A stretch of DNA of 64,000 nucleotides, from contig CAMZBB010000002.1 in NCBI GenBank assembly GCA_947304405.1, positions 18,200 through 82,199 on the forward strand, read 5' to 3'. The translations under genes and the position numbers were made by a program. This DNA is from an uncultured Clostridia bacterium. Lineage in GTDB: Bacteria > Bacillota > Clostridia > Saccharofermentanales > Saccharofermentanaceae. The notes under the pieces are model-generated. The model did no database searches, was not told where the DNA came from, and saw only the letters and a program-made list of their open reading frames with translations. Shown here one piece after another: positions 16,367-23,767 of the stretch (position 1 is its first letter; each line of letters begins with the position of its first letter).

Positions 16367-17035
16367 ATGTTTGAAACAAAAGAACTGATCGATCTGAGCC
16401 ATACCATTGCGGCTCCGCTGTTCGAGGGTAAACAGTATCCCTGGGAAGTGCTTCCTCTCATCAAGGATTTTATTCTTAAGATAGGCCCGACCCTTGATCC
16501 CGAGGTCTATGAGAAGAGGGGAGAGGACATCTGGATCGCAAAGAGCGCCAATGTCTATGAATCAGCATATATTAAGGGCCCTGCGATCATCGGACCCGAG
16601 ACCGAAGTCAGACACTGCGCATTCATCAGGGGCAATGCCATCGTCGGTACCCACTGCGTCGTAGGCAACTCGACCGAGCTCAAGAATGTCATACTCTGTG
16701 ATAACGTTCAGGTTCCTCATTATAACTACGTCGGCGATTCGGTCCTCGGTTATAAGGCTCATTTAGGTGCAGGTTCGATCACTTCCAACGTAAAGTCTGA
16801 CAAGAAACTGGTAAACGTTCATTATGAAGGCGGCGACATCGAGACCGGACTTAAGAAGTTTGCGGCTATCGTCGGCGATAACGTTGAGGTCGGATGCGGA
16901 AGCGTTCTTAATCCCGGAACCGTAGTCGGAAGAGGATCAAGAGTATATCCTTTATCAATGGTAAGAGGCGTAATCCCCGAGAATTCCATCTATAAGAAGG
17001 CCGGAGAAGTCGTAATGATCATTTGCGATAACTGA
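16367..17035 (+). CDS. Left-handed beta-helix (hexapeptide repeat) acyltransferase-like protein
   Basis: This 222-aa protein resembles the C-terminal half of GlmU-type enzymes but has no nucleotidyltransferase domain. From about residue 60 the hexapeptide repeat pattern is clear (AIIGPETEVRHCAFIRGNAI, VGDSVLGYKAHLGAGSI). A GlmU-like SITSNVKSDKK segment follows, then further repeats to residue 210. GlmU and similar proteins use this fold to transfer acetyl groups from acetyl-CoA, and trimers are usual. The substrate here is unknown; the nearby nagA and cdaA-ybbR genes suggest an amino sugar. The start at ATG 16367 has GGAGG 8 bp upstream. A TTG five codons earlier overlaps the terminator region. 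Confidence 0.78.
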   Translation: MFETKELIDLSHTIAAPLFEGKQYPWEVLPLIKDFILKIGPTLDPEVYEKRGEDIWIAKSANVYESAYIKGPAIIGPETEVRHCAFIRGNAIVGTHCVVGNSTELKNVILCDNVQVPHYNYVGDSVLGYKAHLGAGSITSNVKSDKKLVNVHYEGGDIETGLKKFAAIVGDNVEVGCGSVLNPGTVVGRGSRVYPLSMVRGVIPENSIYKKAGEVVMIICDN

Positions 17036-17060
17036 ACCGGAAGTAAAAACAAACAAACTA

Positions 17061-17085
17061 AAAGGCCGTACGCTGTACGGCCTTT
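17061..17085. terminator. Bidirectional terminator
   Basis: AAAGGCCGTAC and GTACGGCCTTT form an 11-bp perfect stem with a three-base loop. It lies between the convergent acyltransferase-like and HEAT-repeat genes. Confidence 0.88.
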
Positions 17086-17101
17086 ATAATTCATTACTTA
17101 A

Positions 17102-17443
17102 TTAGACTACGGTGTCTTTGAGACTGTCGAAAGCGGCTTTTGCAACTTGCCTTACATTAGGATCGGAATCGGCAAATGCGAGCTTCTTGACATACTCTTC
17201 GCAATGCTTTGCGTGGATCTCGGCAGCGGCGGTAGCGGCAGCGGCACGTACTTGAGGTGAAGCATCGCGGAGAAGGGGAATGAGAGCCATGCCTGAATCA
17301 TATGTAGGAATAAGGCCCATGGCAATAGCAACAGCCATTCTTACATCGTCATCGGCATCGTCAGCATACTTAATCAAAGCACCAAGTTTCTGCTTGGTAC
17401 CGAGCTTTTGTATCTTGTCTCTTAAAGCATCTGAACGTCCCAT
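17102..17443 (-). CDS. Small HEAT-repeat protein
   Basis: The 113-aa protein is built almost entirely of helical repeats of the HEAT/PBS-lyase type, about three units. The consensus of a conserved Asp followed by VR and Ala-rich helices is seen in DADDDVRMAVAIAMG, DASPQVRAAAATAAA and DSDPNVRQVAKAAF. Such repeats form right-handed superhelices that mediate protein contacts; no catalytic residues are expected. A minus-strand TATAAT (plus 17477-17482) and an AGGAG ribosome binding site precede the start. The partner is unknown, and the gene is a single transcription unit. Confidence 0.8.
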   Translation of the reverse strand: MGRSDALRDKIQKLGTKQKLGALIKYADDADDDVRMAVAIAMGLIPTYDSGMALIPLLRDASPQVRAAAATAAAEIHAKHCEEYVKKLAFADSDPNVRQVAKAAFDSLKDTVV

Positions 17444-17476
17444 AAAAAACTCCTGAATAATCTATGGTTCATCTAT

Positions 17477-17514
17477 ATTATAGTTTATTTAACAACTTTT
17501 ATTATAAATAAACT
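17477..17514. promoter_or_regulatory. HEAT-repeat gene promoter overlapped by a 10-bp inverted repeat
   Basis: TATAAT on the minus strand (17482-17477) is a -10 box 33 bp upstream of the HEAT-repeat ATG. AGTTTATTTA (17482-17491) and TAAATAAACT (17505-17514) are exact reverse complements separated by 13 bases. They abut this box, so the repeat is placed like an operator. Confidence 0.45.
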
Positions 17515-17575
17515 GTTTCAATTATGTTAACTGCCAGTTGTATCAAAAAAGCGATTGATTTTGTATAAGTTGCTT

Positions 17576-17581
17576 TATAAT
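17576..17581 (+). promoter_or_regulatory. Candidate -10 box of the GH5 gene
   Basis: A TATAAT is preceded by TTGATT at 15 bp, a short spacing. It leaves an AT-rich leader of about 85 bases before the GH5 start codon. Other AT-rich hexamers in the leader could also serve. Confidence 0.35.
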
Positions 17582-17669
17582 ACAGAATGATTATACATTG
17601 AATTTTGGAAATATGAAATACAATTTGATATTATAAATTTCAATTTTTTACTGAGGTGCAGAAAAAATT

Positions 17670-18938
17670 ATGAGATCTAAAACTGTTTCACTGTTGATCG
17701 TTCTGGCCATGTCGTTGTCTTTTGCGGCATGTTCCAAGAATCTGGGTCCGGAAACTCTTCCTTCCACAACAATACCGACTACCACTGAGACAACTGAGGC
17801 TACCGAGACAACTGCAGAGACCGTTCCCTCAGAGACAGAACCGCTTCCGCCCGGACCTACGAGTACTTCATTGATCACGAAGAAGCCCGTAAAGACATAC
17901 GGAAGTCTTATCGTATCCGGCGGAACCATAACCACCAAGAGCAAGACACCTGTAGTTCTCAGGGGCGTAAGCTCTGCTCCTCTTGACGAATGCGCAGGTT
18001 TCTTCGACGCCGAGACCATAAAGACTATTGCTGAGGACTGGGGTGCCGACGTATTAAGGATCGCCGTACCCGCAGATAAGGGTGAAGATACTTATATCAA
18101 TAATTCAGAGAAGTACTTCAAACAGACTTGCGAGATCATTGACCTGTGCATTGATCAGGGTATCTACGTTATCGTAAACTGGCATAACAGCAAGAACGGT
18201 GACCCTAACACTTACAAAAAGAAAGCAATCTCTTTCTTTACCAGGATCGCGGGAATCTACGCGGATAAGCCGAATGTCATATATGAGATCTGCAACGAGC
18301 CTAACGGCACAAGATCCGGAGACAAGAAGAAAAGAGCAGTTGACTGGAACAATTCCGTAAAACCGTTTGCTGAAGAAGTTATTAAGTCTATCAGGACTAT
18401 CGATAAGGACAACATCATTATCGTCGGTACGCCTGACTGGTGCCGTGACATCGATAAAGCAGCTGATAACCCGATCAAGGGTTCCAACATATGCTATTCA
18501 GTTCATTTCAGCGCAGCTTCTGACGGCGAGGATCTGCAGACAAAGATCTACAACGCAAGAAAGAAGGGAATCTGCGTTTTCGCTACGGAATGGAAGACCA
18601 CGGATTCTTCCGGCGTAAGTTCCGTAAGTGCTGACGGCACGTCTTCCTGGCTGGATTTCCTTGAGGAAAACAAGATTGGATGGTGTAATGCATATATTTA
18701 TGCTACAAATAATGCCACTTTTAACGGCCTGCTCTTTGACACTAACGGAAGATATTCGATCGAGGATATCTTTACAGGCCATTGGCCGGACGGATTGATC
18801 TCGGATTCAGGCATAATCGTACGTGACCGTCTCCTCGGAGCAAAGGGCACCAAAAAGCCTGAAGTCGTTGATGAACCTGATGAGCCGGATAAGCCGGATA
18901 ATCAGGATGAACCCGATCTTCCGGACCCTGAAGAGTAG
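17670..18938 (+). CDS. Glycoside hydrolase family 5 lipoprotein (endoglucanase-like)
   Basis: This 422-aa protein has a signal peptide with lipobox AAC (Cys21), then a Thr/Glu-rich linker to about residue 62. The catalytic (beta/alpha)8 domain starts with VVLRGVSS near residue 95. Catalytic residues match GH5: the acid/base Glu210 in CNEPNG and the nucleophile Glu307 in ATEWKT, with NWHNS and YSVHFSAA as supporting motifs. It probably cleaves beta-1,4-glucans such as cellulose or mannan while tethered outside the membrane. The tail is rich in Pro, Asp and Glu (DEPDEPDKPDNQDEPD), and no dockerin or carbohydrate-binding module is seen. A GAGGTG ribosome binding site precedes the ATG. A GNAT gene follows after 6 bp. 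Confidence 0.9.
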   Translation: MRSKTVSLLIVLAMSLSFAACSKNLGPETLPSTTIPTTTETTEATETTAETVPSETEPLPPGPTSTSLITKKPVKTYGSLIVSGGTITTKSKTPVVLRGVSSAPLDECAGFFDAETIKTIAEDWGADVLRIAVPADKGEDTYINNSEKYFKQTCEIIDLCIDQGIYVIVNWHNSKNGDPNTYKKKAISFFTRIAGIYADKPNVIYEICNEPNGTRSGDKKKRAVDWNNSVKPFAEEVIKSIRTIDKDNIIIVGTPDWCRDIDKAADNPIKGSNICYSVHFSAASDGEDLQTKIYNARKKGICVFATEWKTTDSSGVSSVSADGTSSWLDFLEENKIGWCNAYIYATNNATFNGLLFDTNGRYSIEDIFTGHWPDGLISDSGIIVRDRLLGAKGTKKPEVVDEPDEPDKPDNQDEPDLPDPEE

Positions 18939-18944
18939 GAAGCG

Positions 18945-19535
18945 ATGGACTATCTTATCGCTCAGAAACGTTTCAAGGGCGAGATGCTTGCGATAGAGAC
19001 TGACAGGCTCAGGCTGTCAGTACTCCGCAAGAGTGAAACTGCCAGAGTTACTGAATATCTGATAAAGAACCGCGATTTCCACAAACAGTTCTCGCAGACG
19101 CACCCCGATTCGTACTTTACGGTGTCGGAACAGCGCAAATACCTCGCGTTTGATTGTGATTCCTTTTTATCAGGAAGCCTCGTTCCTTTCTGGATCACCC
19201 TGAAGGGCAGCAATGACATCATCGGCAGGGTATCTTTCTTCAATCTTGCATACGGCGGGATGATGAATTGCGCCACCGGATATCATCTCGATCAGGATCA
19301 TACCGGCAAGGGATATATGACTGAAGCTCTGAACGCCTCATGCAGCTTCATGTTCAAGGAATACAAAATGCACAGGATAGAGGCTTTTATCCTTCCCGAG
19401 AACGTTCCTTCGTTAAAGCTGATAGAACGCGCCGGGTTTGTAAAAGAGGGCAGCAGGGCATCTTACATGCATATCAACGGGCAGTACAGAGACCATGAAG
19501 CATACTATCTTCTTGAACCGGATTACCGTTTCTGA
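18945..19535 (+). CDS. GNAT-family N-acetyltransferase (RimJ/RimL type)
   Basis: This 196-aa protein has the RimJ/RimL-type beginning, ETDRLRLSVLRKSE. The acetyl-CoA-binding stretch is TGYHLDQDHTGKGYMTEALN, where the usual Q/RxxGxG/A is represented by HTGKGY. It ends with ENVPSLKLIERAGFVKEG, another family hallmark. Such enzymes acetylate the N-terminus of ribosomal proteins or small-molecule amines; the substrate here is not predictable. It is encoded 6 bp after the GH5 gene with TAGGAAG as ribosome binding site, so the pair is probably co-transcribed. A functional link to the extracellular glycosidase is not evident. Confidence 0.85.
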   Translation: MDYLIAQKRFKGEMLAIETDRLRLSVLRKSETARVTEYLIKNRDFHKQFSQTHPDSYFTVSEQRKYLAFDCDSFLSGSLVPFWITLKGSNDIIGRVSFFNLAYGGMMNCATGYHLDQDHTGKGYMTEALNASCSFMFKEYKMHRIEAFILPENVPSLKLIERAGFVKEGSRASYMHINGQYRDHEAYYLLEPDYRF

Positions 19536-19640
19536 TGAGCCGAAAAGCCTTGAGGTTTTGTTTGTAACAAAATTAATACATTTTTTAAGAGAAAGTATGT
19601 AATAATATAAAAAATCGAGAATTCTGCGGAGGTGATTATC

Positions 19641-20072
19641 GTGAACAGCAAAATGGCAGCAGCCAGGATTACAGCCGGTATGCTTATCGGTGTCATGGCT
19701 TTGAGCGCTGTTGCGTGCGGTAAGAAGTCCAAGCCGACCATCGCAACTACCACATCTTCAATGATCACTACCACAACAACTACTGCTCCCACGACTTCTC
19801 TTACAGTCTATAAGGGACCTCTTACCAACGACCAGCAGGTAACATGGAAGGAGACGACCCTTGATCAGCAGGTTACTTATTATGCAAAAGTCACCAAGGG
19901 CGAGTTCCTCAACCTCAGGAAAGGCCCGGGCACTGAATATACCAAGATCGGTACTCTTTCCAGAGGCCAGACTGTAGTAGTCGTTGCCAGAACGAGCAAC
20001 GGTTGGTACAAGACCATTGACGGTTTCTATTGTTCAGAGACTTATCTTTCCAAGAAACCGCCGACGAACTGA
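19641..20072 (+). CDS. Bacterial SH3-domain lipoprotein
   Basis: This 143-aa protein starts at GTG, 6 bp after GGAGGTG; the GTG inside that ribosome binding site is not used. The signal peptide ends in the lipobox VAC (about residue 25), followed by a Thr/Ser-rich linker. Residues about 78-140 form an SH3b domain, with EFLNLRKGPGTEYTKIGTL and the VVARTSNGWYKTIDGFYC core. SH3b domains bind peptidoglycan or cell-wall polymers. No catalytic domain is attached, so it may act as a wall-binding anchor or adaptor. It stands alone, upstream of two tRNA genes. Confidence 0.85.
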   Translation: MNSKMAAARITAGMLIGVMALSAVACGKKSKPTIATTTSSMITTTTTTAPTTSLTVYKGPLTNDQQVTWKETTLDQQVTYYAKVTKGEFLNLRKGPGTEYTKIGTLSRGQTVVVVARTSNGWYKTIDGFYCSETYLSKKPPTN

Positions 20073-20081
20073 TTTTAACAG

Positions 20082-20110
20082 TTGATTTATTTCGAACGTT
20101 AGTGTAGTAT
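20082..20110 (+). promoter_or_regulatory. Promoter of the tRNA-Gly/tRNA-Arg unit
   Basis: TTGATT (20082-20087) and TAGTAT (20105-20110) are 17 bp apart and lie about 32 bp before the first mature tRNA base. An 8-bp hairpin (20116-20135) lies in the 5' leader. Confidence 0.5.
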
Positions 20111-20141
20111 TACTTCGCTGAAAATTATTTCAGCGATTTAT

Positions 20142-20215
20142 GCGAGTGTAGTTCAATGGTAGAACTTCAGCCTTCCAAGCTGACCACGTGGGTTCGATTC
20201 CCATCACTCGCTCCA
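20142..20215 (+). tRNA. tRNA-Gly (anticodon TCC)
   Basis: The 74-base gene folds as a cloverleaf. The acceptor stem pairs GCGAGTG with CACTCGC, the anticodon stem TCAGC/GCTGA holds loop CTTCCAA with anticodon TCC at 20174-20176, and the T arm contains GGTTCGATTCC. CCA is encoded. It reads GGA and, by wobble, GGG codons. The next tRNA starts at the following base. Confidence 0.95.
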
Positions 20216-20292
20216 GGGTCATTAGCTCAGCTGGATAGAGCAACAGCCTTCTAAGCTGTGGGCCGGAGGTTCGAGTCCCCCATGGCTCACCA
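20216..20292 (+). tRNA. tRNA-Arg (anticodon TCT)
   Basis: This 77-base gene immediately abuts the tRNA-Gly CCA. Acceptor arms GGGTCAT and ATGGCTC pair with two G-U wobbles. The anticodon loop CTTCTAA between ACAGC and GCTGT gives TCT at 20250-20252. CCA is encoded. It reads AGA/AGG codons. The two tRNAs must be released from one precursor by processing between adjacent bases. Confidence 0.93.
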
Positions 20293-20293
20293 G

Positions 20294-20331
20294 AAAAGCG
20301 CTTAGCTTATTGCTGAGCGTTTTTCTTTTTT
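20294..20331 (+). terminator. Terminator after the tRNA pair
   Basis: AAAAGCGCTTAGC pairs with GCTGAGCGTTTT with a bulge and a T-G pair, followed by a long T-rich run. Confidence 0.8.
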
Positions 20332-20357
20332 ACGGCATAGTTATCACATTCCCTGTT

Positions 20358-20366
20358 TGTTATAAT
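20358..20366 (+). promoter_or_regulatory. Extended -10 promoter
   Basis: TGT-TATAAT lies 29 bp before the start codon at 20396, which has a GGGGGTG ribosome binding site. It drives the two-gene unit of unknown function. Confidence 0.55.
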
Positions 20367-20395
20367 ATTTTTGATGTTTGAATGGGGGTGATCAA

Positions 20396-21001
20396 ATGCC
20401 ACAAACACCGTTGACGGCAGATTATGTGCTGAATAATTATTCTTCCATGTCCAAGACTGAGAGCATCGAACTCTGCGACATGCTGGGGACCAAGTATTAT
20501 TCTCTCGCAAAGATGCAAAGCGAGATCGATAGTATATCCAATTCTTTAAGGAATGATGCTCTTTATCAGCCCAAACGGTATTCGGCATTCCGCTTTTTCT
20601 GGCCGTATCTGATATATGGTGCCGTTTCCTTTTCGATATGTTATATCTTGGCGCTCCTGTCGTATTCCAGTTTTCCTTTGATGTGTTTCCTTCTTATAGG
20701 GTGTTTTGTGCTGCCCATAGTTTTCGTTATTGTCGGCGGCGTAAGAGCAAGGATCCTGAGAGCACAATGTACCCGCGATGCTGAAAATAATGCTTACAGA
20801 AGAAGGGTAAAAATGGATGAGGATAGGGAAAGGCTGGACGATCTTATCTCAAGCGAGAAAAAAATGCGTGCCGAGCTGGCTCTATATGACAGCATTGTTC
20901 CTGAAAACATGAGAAACAAAAGCCGTATGGGTTATGCCAGGAAAATGCTTGAGACGGATAAAGCCAAGACGTTTGAAGAGGCAATGCATTTGATCCATTG
21001 A
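20396..21001 (+). CDS. Membrane protein with two transmembrane helices, function unknown
   Basis: This 201-aa protein has a helical N-terminal region (residues 1-55), two adjacent hydrophobic segments (about residues 64-110, FFWPYLIYGAVSFSICYILA and a second), then a charged, coiled-coil-like region to the end. The last 30 residues (SRMGYARKMLETDKAKTFEE) look like a short helical motif. The start at 20396 is supported by GGGGGTG 5 bp upstream. It is encoded just before a zinc-ribbon protein, with 25 bp between them. I recognise no family. Confidence 0.65.
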   Translation: MPQTPLTADYVLNNYSSMSKTESIELCDMLGTKYYSLAKMQSEIDSISNSLRNDALYQPKRYSAFRFFWPYLIYGAVSFSICYILALLSYSSFPLMCFLLIGCFVLPIVFVIVGGVRARILRAQCTRDAENNAYRRRVKMDEDRERLDDLISSEKKMRAELALYDSIVPENMRNKSRMGYARKMLETDKAKTFEEAMHLIH

Positions 21002-21026
21002 AGCATTGCAGAAAGGGGATAGATCT

Positions 21027-21617
21027 ATGAACTGTATTAAATGCGGAAATCCGATAGGTGACGGCGCAAAATTCTGTAATTCCTGCGGTAATCCTGTTGA
21101 AGCTGAATCCGCACCTAAACCGGAGCCGCTTCCTTATGCAGAGCCGAAGATGGAAGGCGGAAACATCATCATTCCCGTAGGAAGAAAGTACCGCATTTTT
21201 TGTCCTGACTGCAAGACCGTAAGTGACGGCATTAAAAATGATGCGTCAGCGGGTTATCCCTGTCCCTCTTGTGGAAAAGCCTATGCATACATGGGGCAGT
21301 TGCTTATATATAGGATGGGTTCTTTTCACCCTTTATATATTGCAAGGCATATCAATATTATGATAGACGGCTTGGATTACGGTTTTATATTGAATCATGA
21401 ATCCGTGAGGGTGATGCTTGCCCCGGGTTCCCATGTCTTCGGCTGCGCCAGTTATGGCCTTCGTAAACCGATGCAGTATAAGATCGAGGTATCTCCTGAA
21501 CATAACAATTTTGCTTTTAAATTCAATCTGATCTACAACGGGCCTTTTACCTATCCCGGTAGAGGAACTTCCAATGAATTATTGCCGTGCAGACCCGAGG
21601 AGATACCCTATATCTGA
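21027..21617 (+). CDS. Double zinc-ribbon protein, function unknown
   Basis: This 196-aa protein opens with a zinc_ribbon_2-type CxxC...CxxC pair (MNCIKCGNPIGDGAKFCNSC). After a short Pro-rich linker there is a second pair (FCPDCKTV...CPSCGKAY, residues about 57-90). The remaining 105 residues are mostly beta-strand-like (INIMIDGLDYGFILNHESVR, LAPGSHVFGCASYGLRKP), reminiscent of small beta domains found after zinc ribbons in Firmicutes proteins of unknown function. The start is at ATG 21027 with AAGGGGAT upstream. It is probably co-expressed with the preceding membrane protein. No enzymatic motif was found. Confidence 0.7.
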   Translation: MNCIKCGNPIGDGAKFCNSCGNPVEAESAPKPEPLPYAEPKMEGGNIIIPVGRKYRIFCPDCKTVSDGIKNDASAGYPCPSCGKAYAYMGQLLIYRMGSFHPLYIARHINIMIDGLDYGFILNHESVRVMLAPGSHVFGCASYGLRKPMQYKIEVSPEHNNFAFKFNLIYNGPFTYPGRGTSNELLPCRPEEIPYI

Positions 21618-21642
21618 CGAGGCATCAAAAGTTTGTCAAATG

Positions 21643-21674
21643 AGGTTGTTCGATTATGCGGACAACCTTGTTTT
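21643..21674 (+). terminator. Intrinsic terminator before parE
   Basis: AGGTTGTTCG pairs with CGGACAACCT (one G-T wobble) around ATTATG, followed by TGTTTTA. Confidence 0.75.
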
Positions 21675-21711
21675 ATTGTGGATTTGCCCTTGAAGGATAT
21701 TGAAATCTTTG

Positions 21712-21720
21712 TGTTATAAT
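21712..21720 (+). promoter_or_regulatory. Extended -10 promoter of the parE-parC operon
   Basis: TGT-TATAAT lies 47 bp upstream of the parE start, which has an AAGGAG ribosome binding site. The -35 region is weak. Confidence 0.6.
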
Positions 21721-21767
21721 CGAACCAAGCCTATATAAATAATTAATAATAAGGAGTCGGATCATTT

Positions 21768-23762
21768 ATGCCGAGTAAGAAGGATTACGGCAACGAGAGC
21801 ATTTCGATGCTCAAGGGCGCTGACAGAGTCAGATTAAGGCCGGCCGTTATTTTCGGATCAGACAATCTCGAAGGCTGCATACATTCTTTTTTCGAGATCC
21901 TGTCCAATTCGATCGATGAAGCGCGTGAAGGCTACGGAGACAAGATAATCGTAACGAGGTTCCCTGACGGAACGATCGAGGTTGAGGACTTCGGACGTGG
22001 CATCCCGCTTGACTATAACGCGAAAGAGGGAAGATATAACTGGGAACTGGTATACTGCGAGCTTTACGCAGGCGGCAAGTACAACAATAACAGTTCAGGC
22101 GATTATGAGTTTTCGCTCGGACTCAACGGCCTTGGCGCCTGTGCCACACAGTATGCTTCGGAATTCTTTGAAGTAACGGTCTTCCGCGACAAGACCAAGT
22201 ATTCGATGTCTTTTGCCAAGGGCAATCCCGTGACGGATCTTGTTACCGAGCCCTACAGATTCTTAAGGACCGGTACGATCCAGAGATGGAGGCCTGATAC
22301 CGAGGTCTTTACCGAGACGATAATCCCGCTTGAGGTCTTCAAGGAGATAATCAAGCGTCAGTCTGTCATAAACAGCGGTATTGAATTCATACTCAAGGAT
22401 GCAGAATCAGGTGAAGAATTCTCTTATATCTATCCCGAAGGCATCAAGGGTTATGTCGATGAACTTAGCGACATGAAGGGCTTTACCGATACATATACGT
22501 TCTCAGGTGAAGGCAGAGGCAGAGATAAGGAAGACCGTGACGAATATAAGGTCAGAGCTGAAGTTGCTTTCTGCTTCAACAATGAGATAAATGCTCTGGA
22601 ATACTTCCATAATTCAAGCTTCCTCGAGCACGGCGGTTCACCTGATAAGGCTGTCAGGAATGCTTTTGTAGCAGAGATAGACAAGCAGATCAAGCAGCGA
22701 GACAAGTATAAAGCGAATGAGTCAAAGATCACTTTCCAGGATATTGCTGATTCTCTGATCCTTGTTACCAATACGTTCTCCACACAGACTTCATACGAGA
22801 ACCAGACCAAAAAGGCGATCAACAACAAGTTCATTCAGGACTTCATGACGCAGCTCATCAGGGACAACCTTGAGATCTGGTTTATCGAGAATAAGGATTT
22901 TGCGGCTAAGACCATCGAGCAGATCCTTATCAATAAGCGTGCGCGTGAGAATGCCGAGAAGGCTAAGGTCAACATTAAGAAGACCCTCATGGGCAAGGTC
23001 GATATCAACAACAGGATCAAGAAATTCGTTGACTGCAGGACCAAGGATGTTGCAAAGCGTGAGCTCTATATCGTTGAGGGTGATTCCGCTTTGGGTTCTG
23101 TCAAGCTCGGCCGTGATGCTGAATTCCAGGCTGTAATGCCTGTAAGAGGTAAGATATTAAACTGCCTCAAGGCTGATTACGCGACCATTTTTAAGAGTGA
23201 GATCATTACGGATCTTCTTAAGGTTTTGGGATGCGGCGTCGAGATCAAGAACAAACATACAAAGGATATGAGTGCATTTAATCTTGACGATCTGAGATGG
23301 AACAAGATCATAATATGTACCGATGCCGATGTAGACGGTTTCCAGATCAGGACGCTGATACTTGCAATGCTCTACAGGCTTACGCCTACGCTTATCGAGA
23401 AGGGCTATGTCTATGTAGCGGAATCTCCGCTTTTCGAGATCACATACAGACCTAAGGGTAAGAACGCGCAGGAAGAGACTTTTTTCGCGTTTAACGAGAA
23501 GGAAAAGACCGAGATCCTTGCCAAAGTCGATCCCAAGCTCTGCACGATCCAGAGATCCAAAGGTTTGGGTGAGAATGAGCCTGAGATGATGTGGAAGACA
23601 ACCATGAATCCGAAGTCCAGAAGGCTTATCAAGGCTTGTCCCGAAGATGCGATGAGGACCGCCGAGGTCTTTGATCTTCTCCTCGGAGATAACCTCGCAG
23701 GAAGAAAACTCCATATCGAGATGGACGGCAAGAAGTATCTCGATATGCTTGATTTAGGGTGA
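21768..23762 (+). CDS. parE: DNA topoisomerase IV subunit B (GyrB/ParE-type ATPase subunit)
   Basis: This 664-aa type IIA topoisomerase ATPase subunit begins with a GHKL domain: EILSNSIDEARE (ATP-binding Asn), VEDFGRGIP and LGLNGLGACA. The transducer domain follows. The TOPRIM domain starts near residue 435 with ELYIVEGDSALGSVKLGRD, where the usual SAGGSAK becomes SALGSVK. The Asp pair for Mg2+ is in CTDADVDG. The C-terminal segment FEITYRPKG...QRSKGLGE is normal. Together with the ParC subunit encoded 5 bp downstream it relaxes and decatenates DNA using ATP. Length and lack of a large insert fit ParE. Whether the organism also has a separate gyrase cannot be seen here. Confidence 0.9.
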   Translation: MPSKKDYGNESISMLKGADRVRLRPAVIFGSDNLEGCIHSFFEILSNSIDEAREGYGDKIIVTRFPDGTIEVEDFGRGIPLDYNAKEGRYNWELVYCELYAGGKYNNNSSGDYEFSLGLNGLGACATQYASEFFEVTVFRDKTKYSMSFAKGNPVTDLVTEPYRFLRTGTIQRWRPDTEVFTETIIPLEVFKEIIKRQSVINSGIEFILKDAESGEEFSYIYPEGIKGYVDELSDMKGFTDTYTFSGEGRGRDKEDRDEYKVRAEVAFCFNNEINALEYFHNSSFLEHGGSPDKAVRNAFVAEIDKQIKQRDKYKANESKITFQDIADSLILVTNTFSTQTSYENQTKKAINNKFIQDFMTQLIRDNLEIWFIENKDFAAKTIEQILINKRARENAEKAKVNIKKTLMGKVDINNRIKKFVDCRTKDVAKRELYIVEGDSALGSVKLGRDAEFQAVMPVRGKILNCLKADYATIFKSEIITDLLKVLGCGVEIKNKHTKDMSAFNLDDLRWNKIIICTDADVDGFQIRTLILAMLYRLTPTLIEKGYVYVAESPLFEITYRPKGKNAQEETFFAFNEKEKTEILAKVDPKLCTIQRSKGLGENEPEMMWKTTMNPKSRRLIKACPEDAMRTAEVFDLLLGDNLAGRKLHIEMDGKKYLDMLDLG

Positions 23763-23767
23763 TGTAA

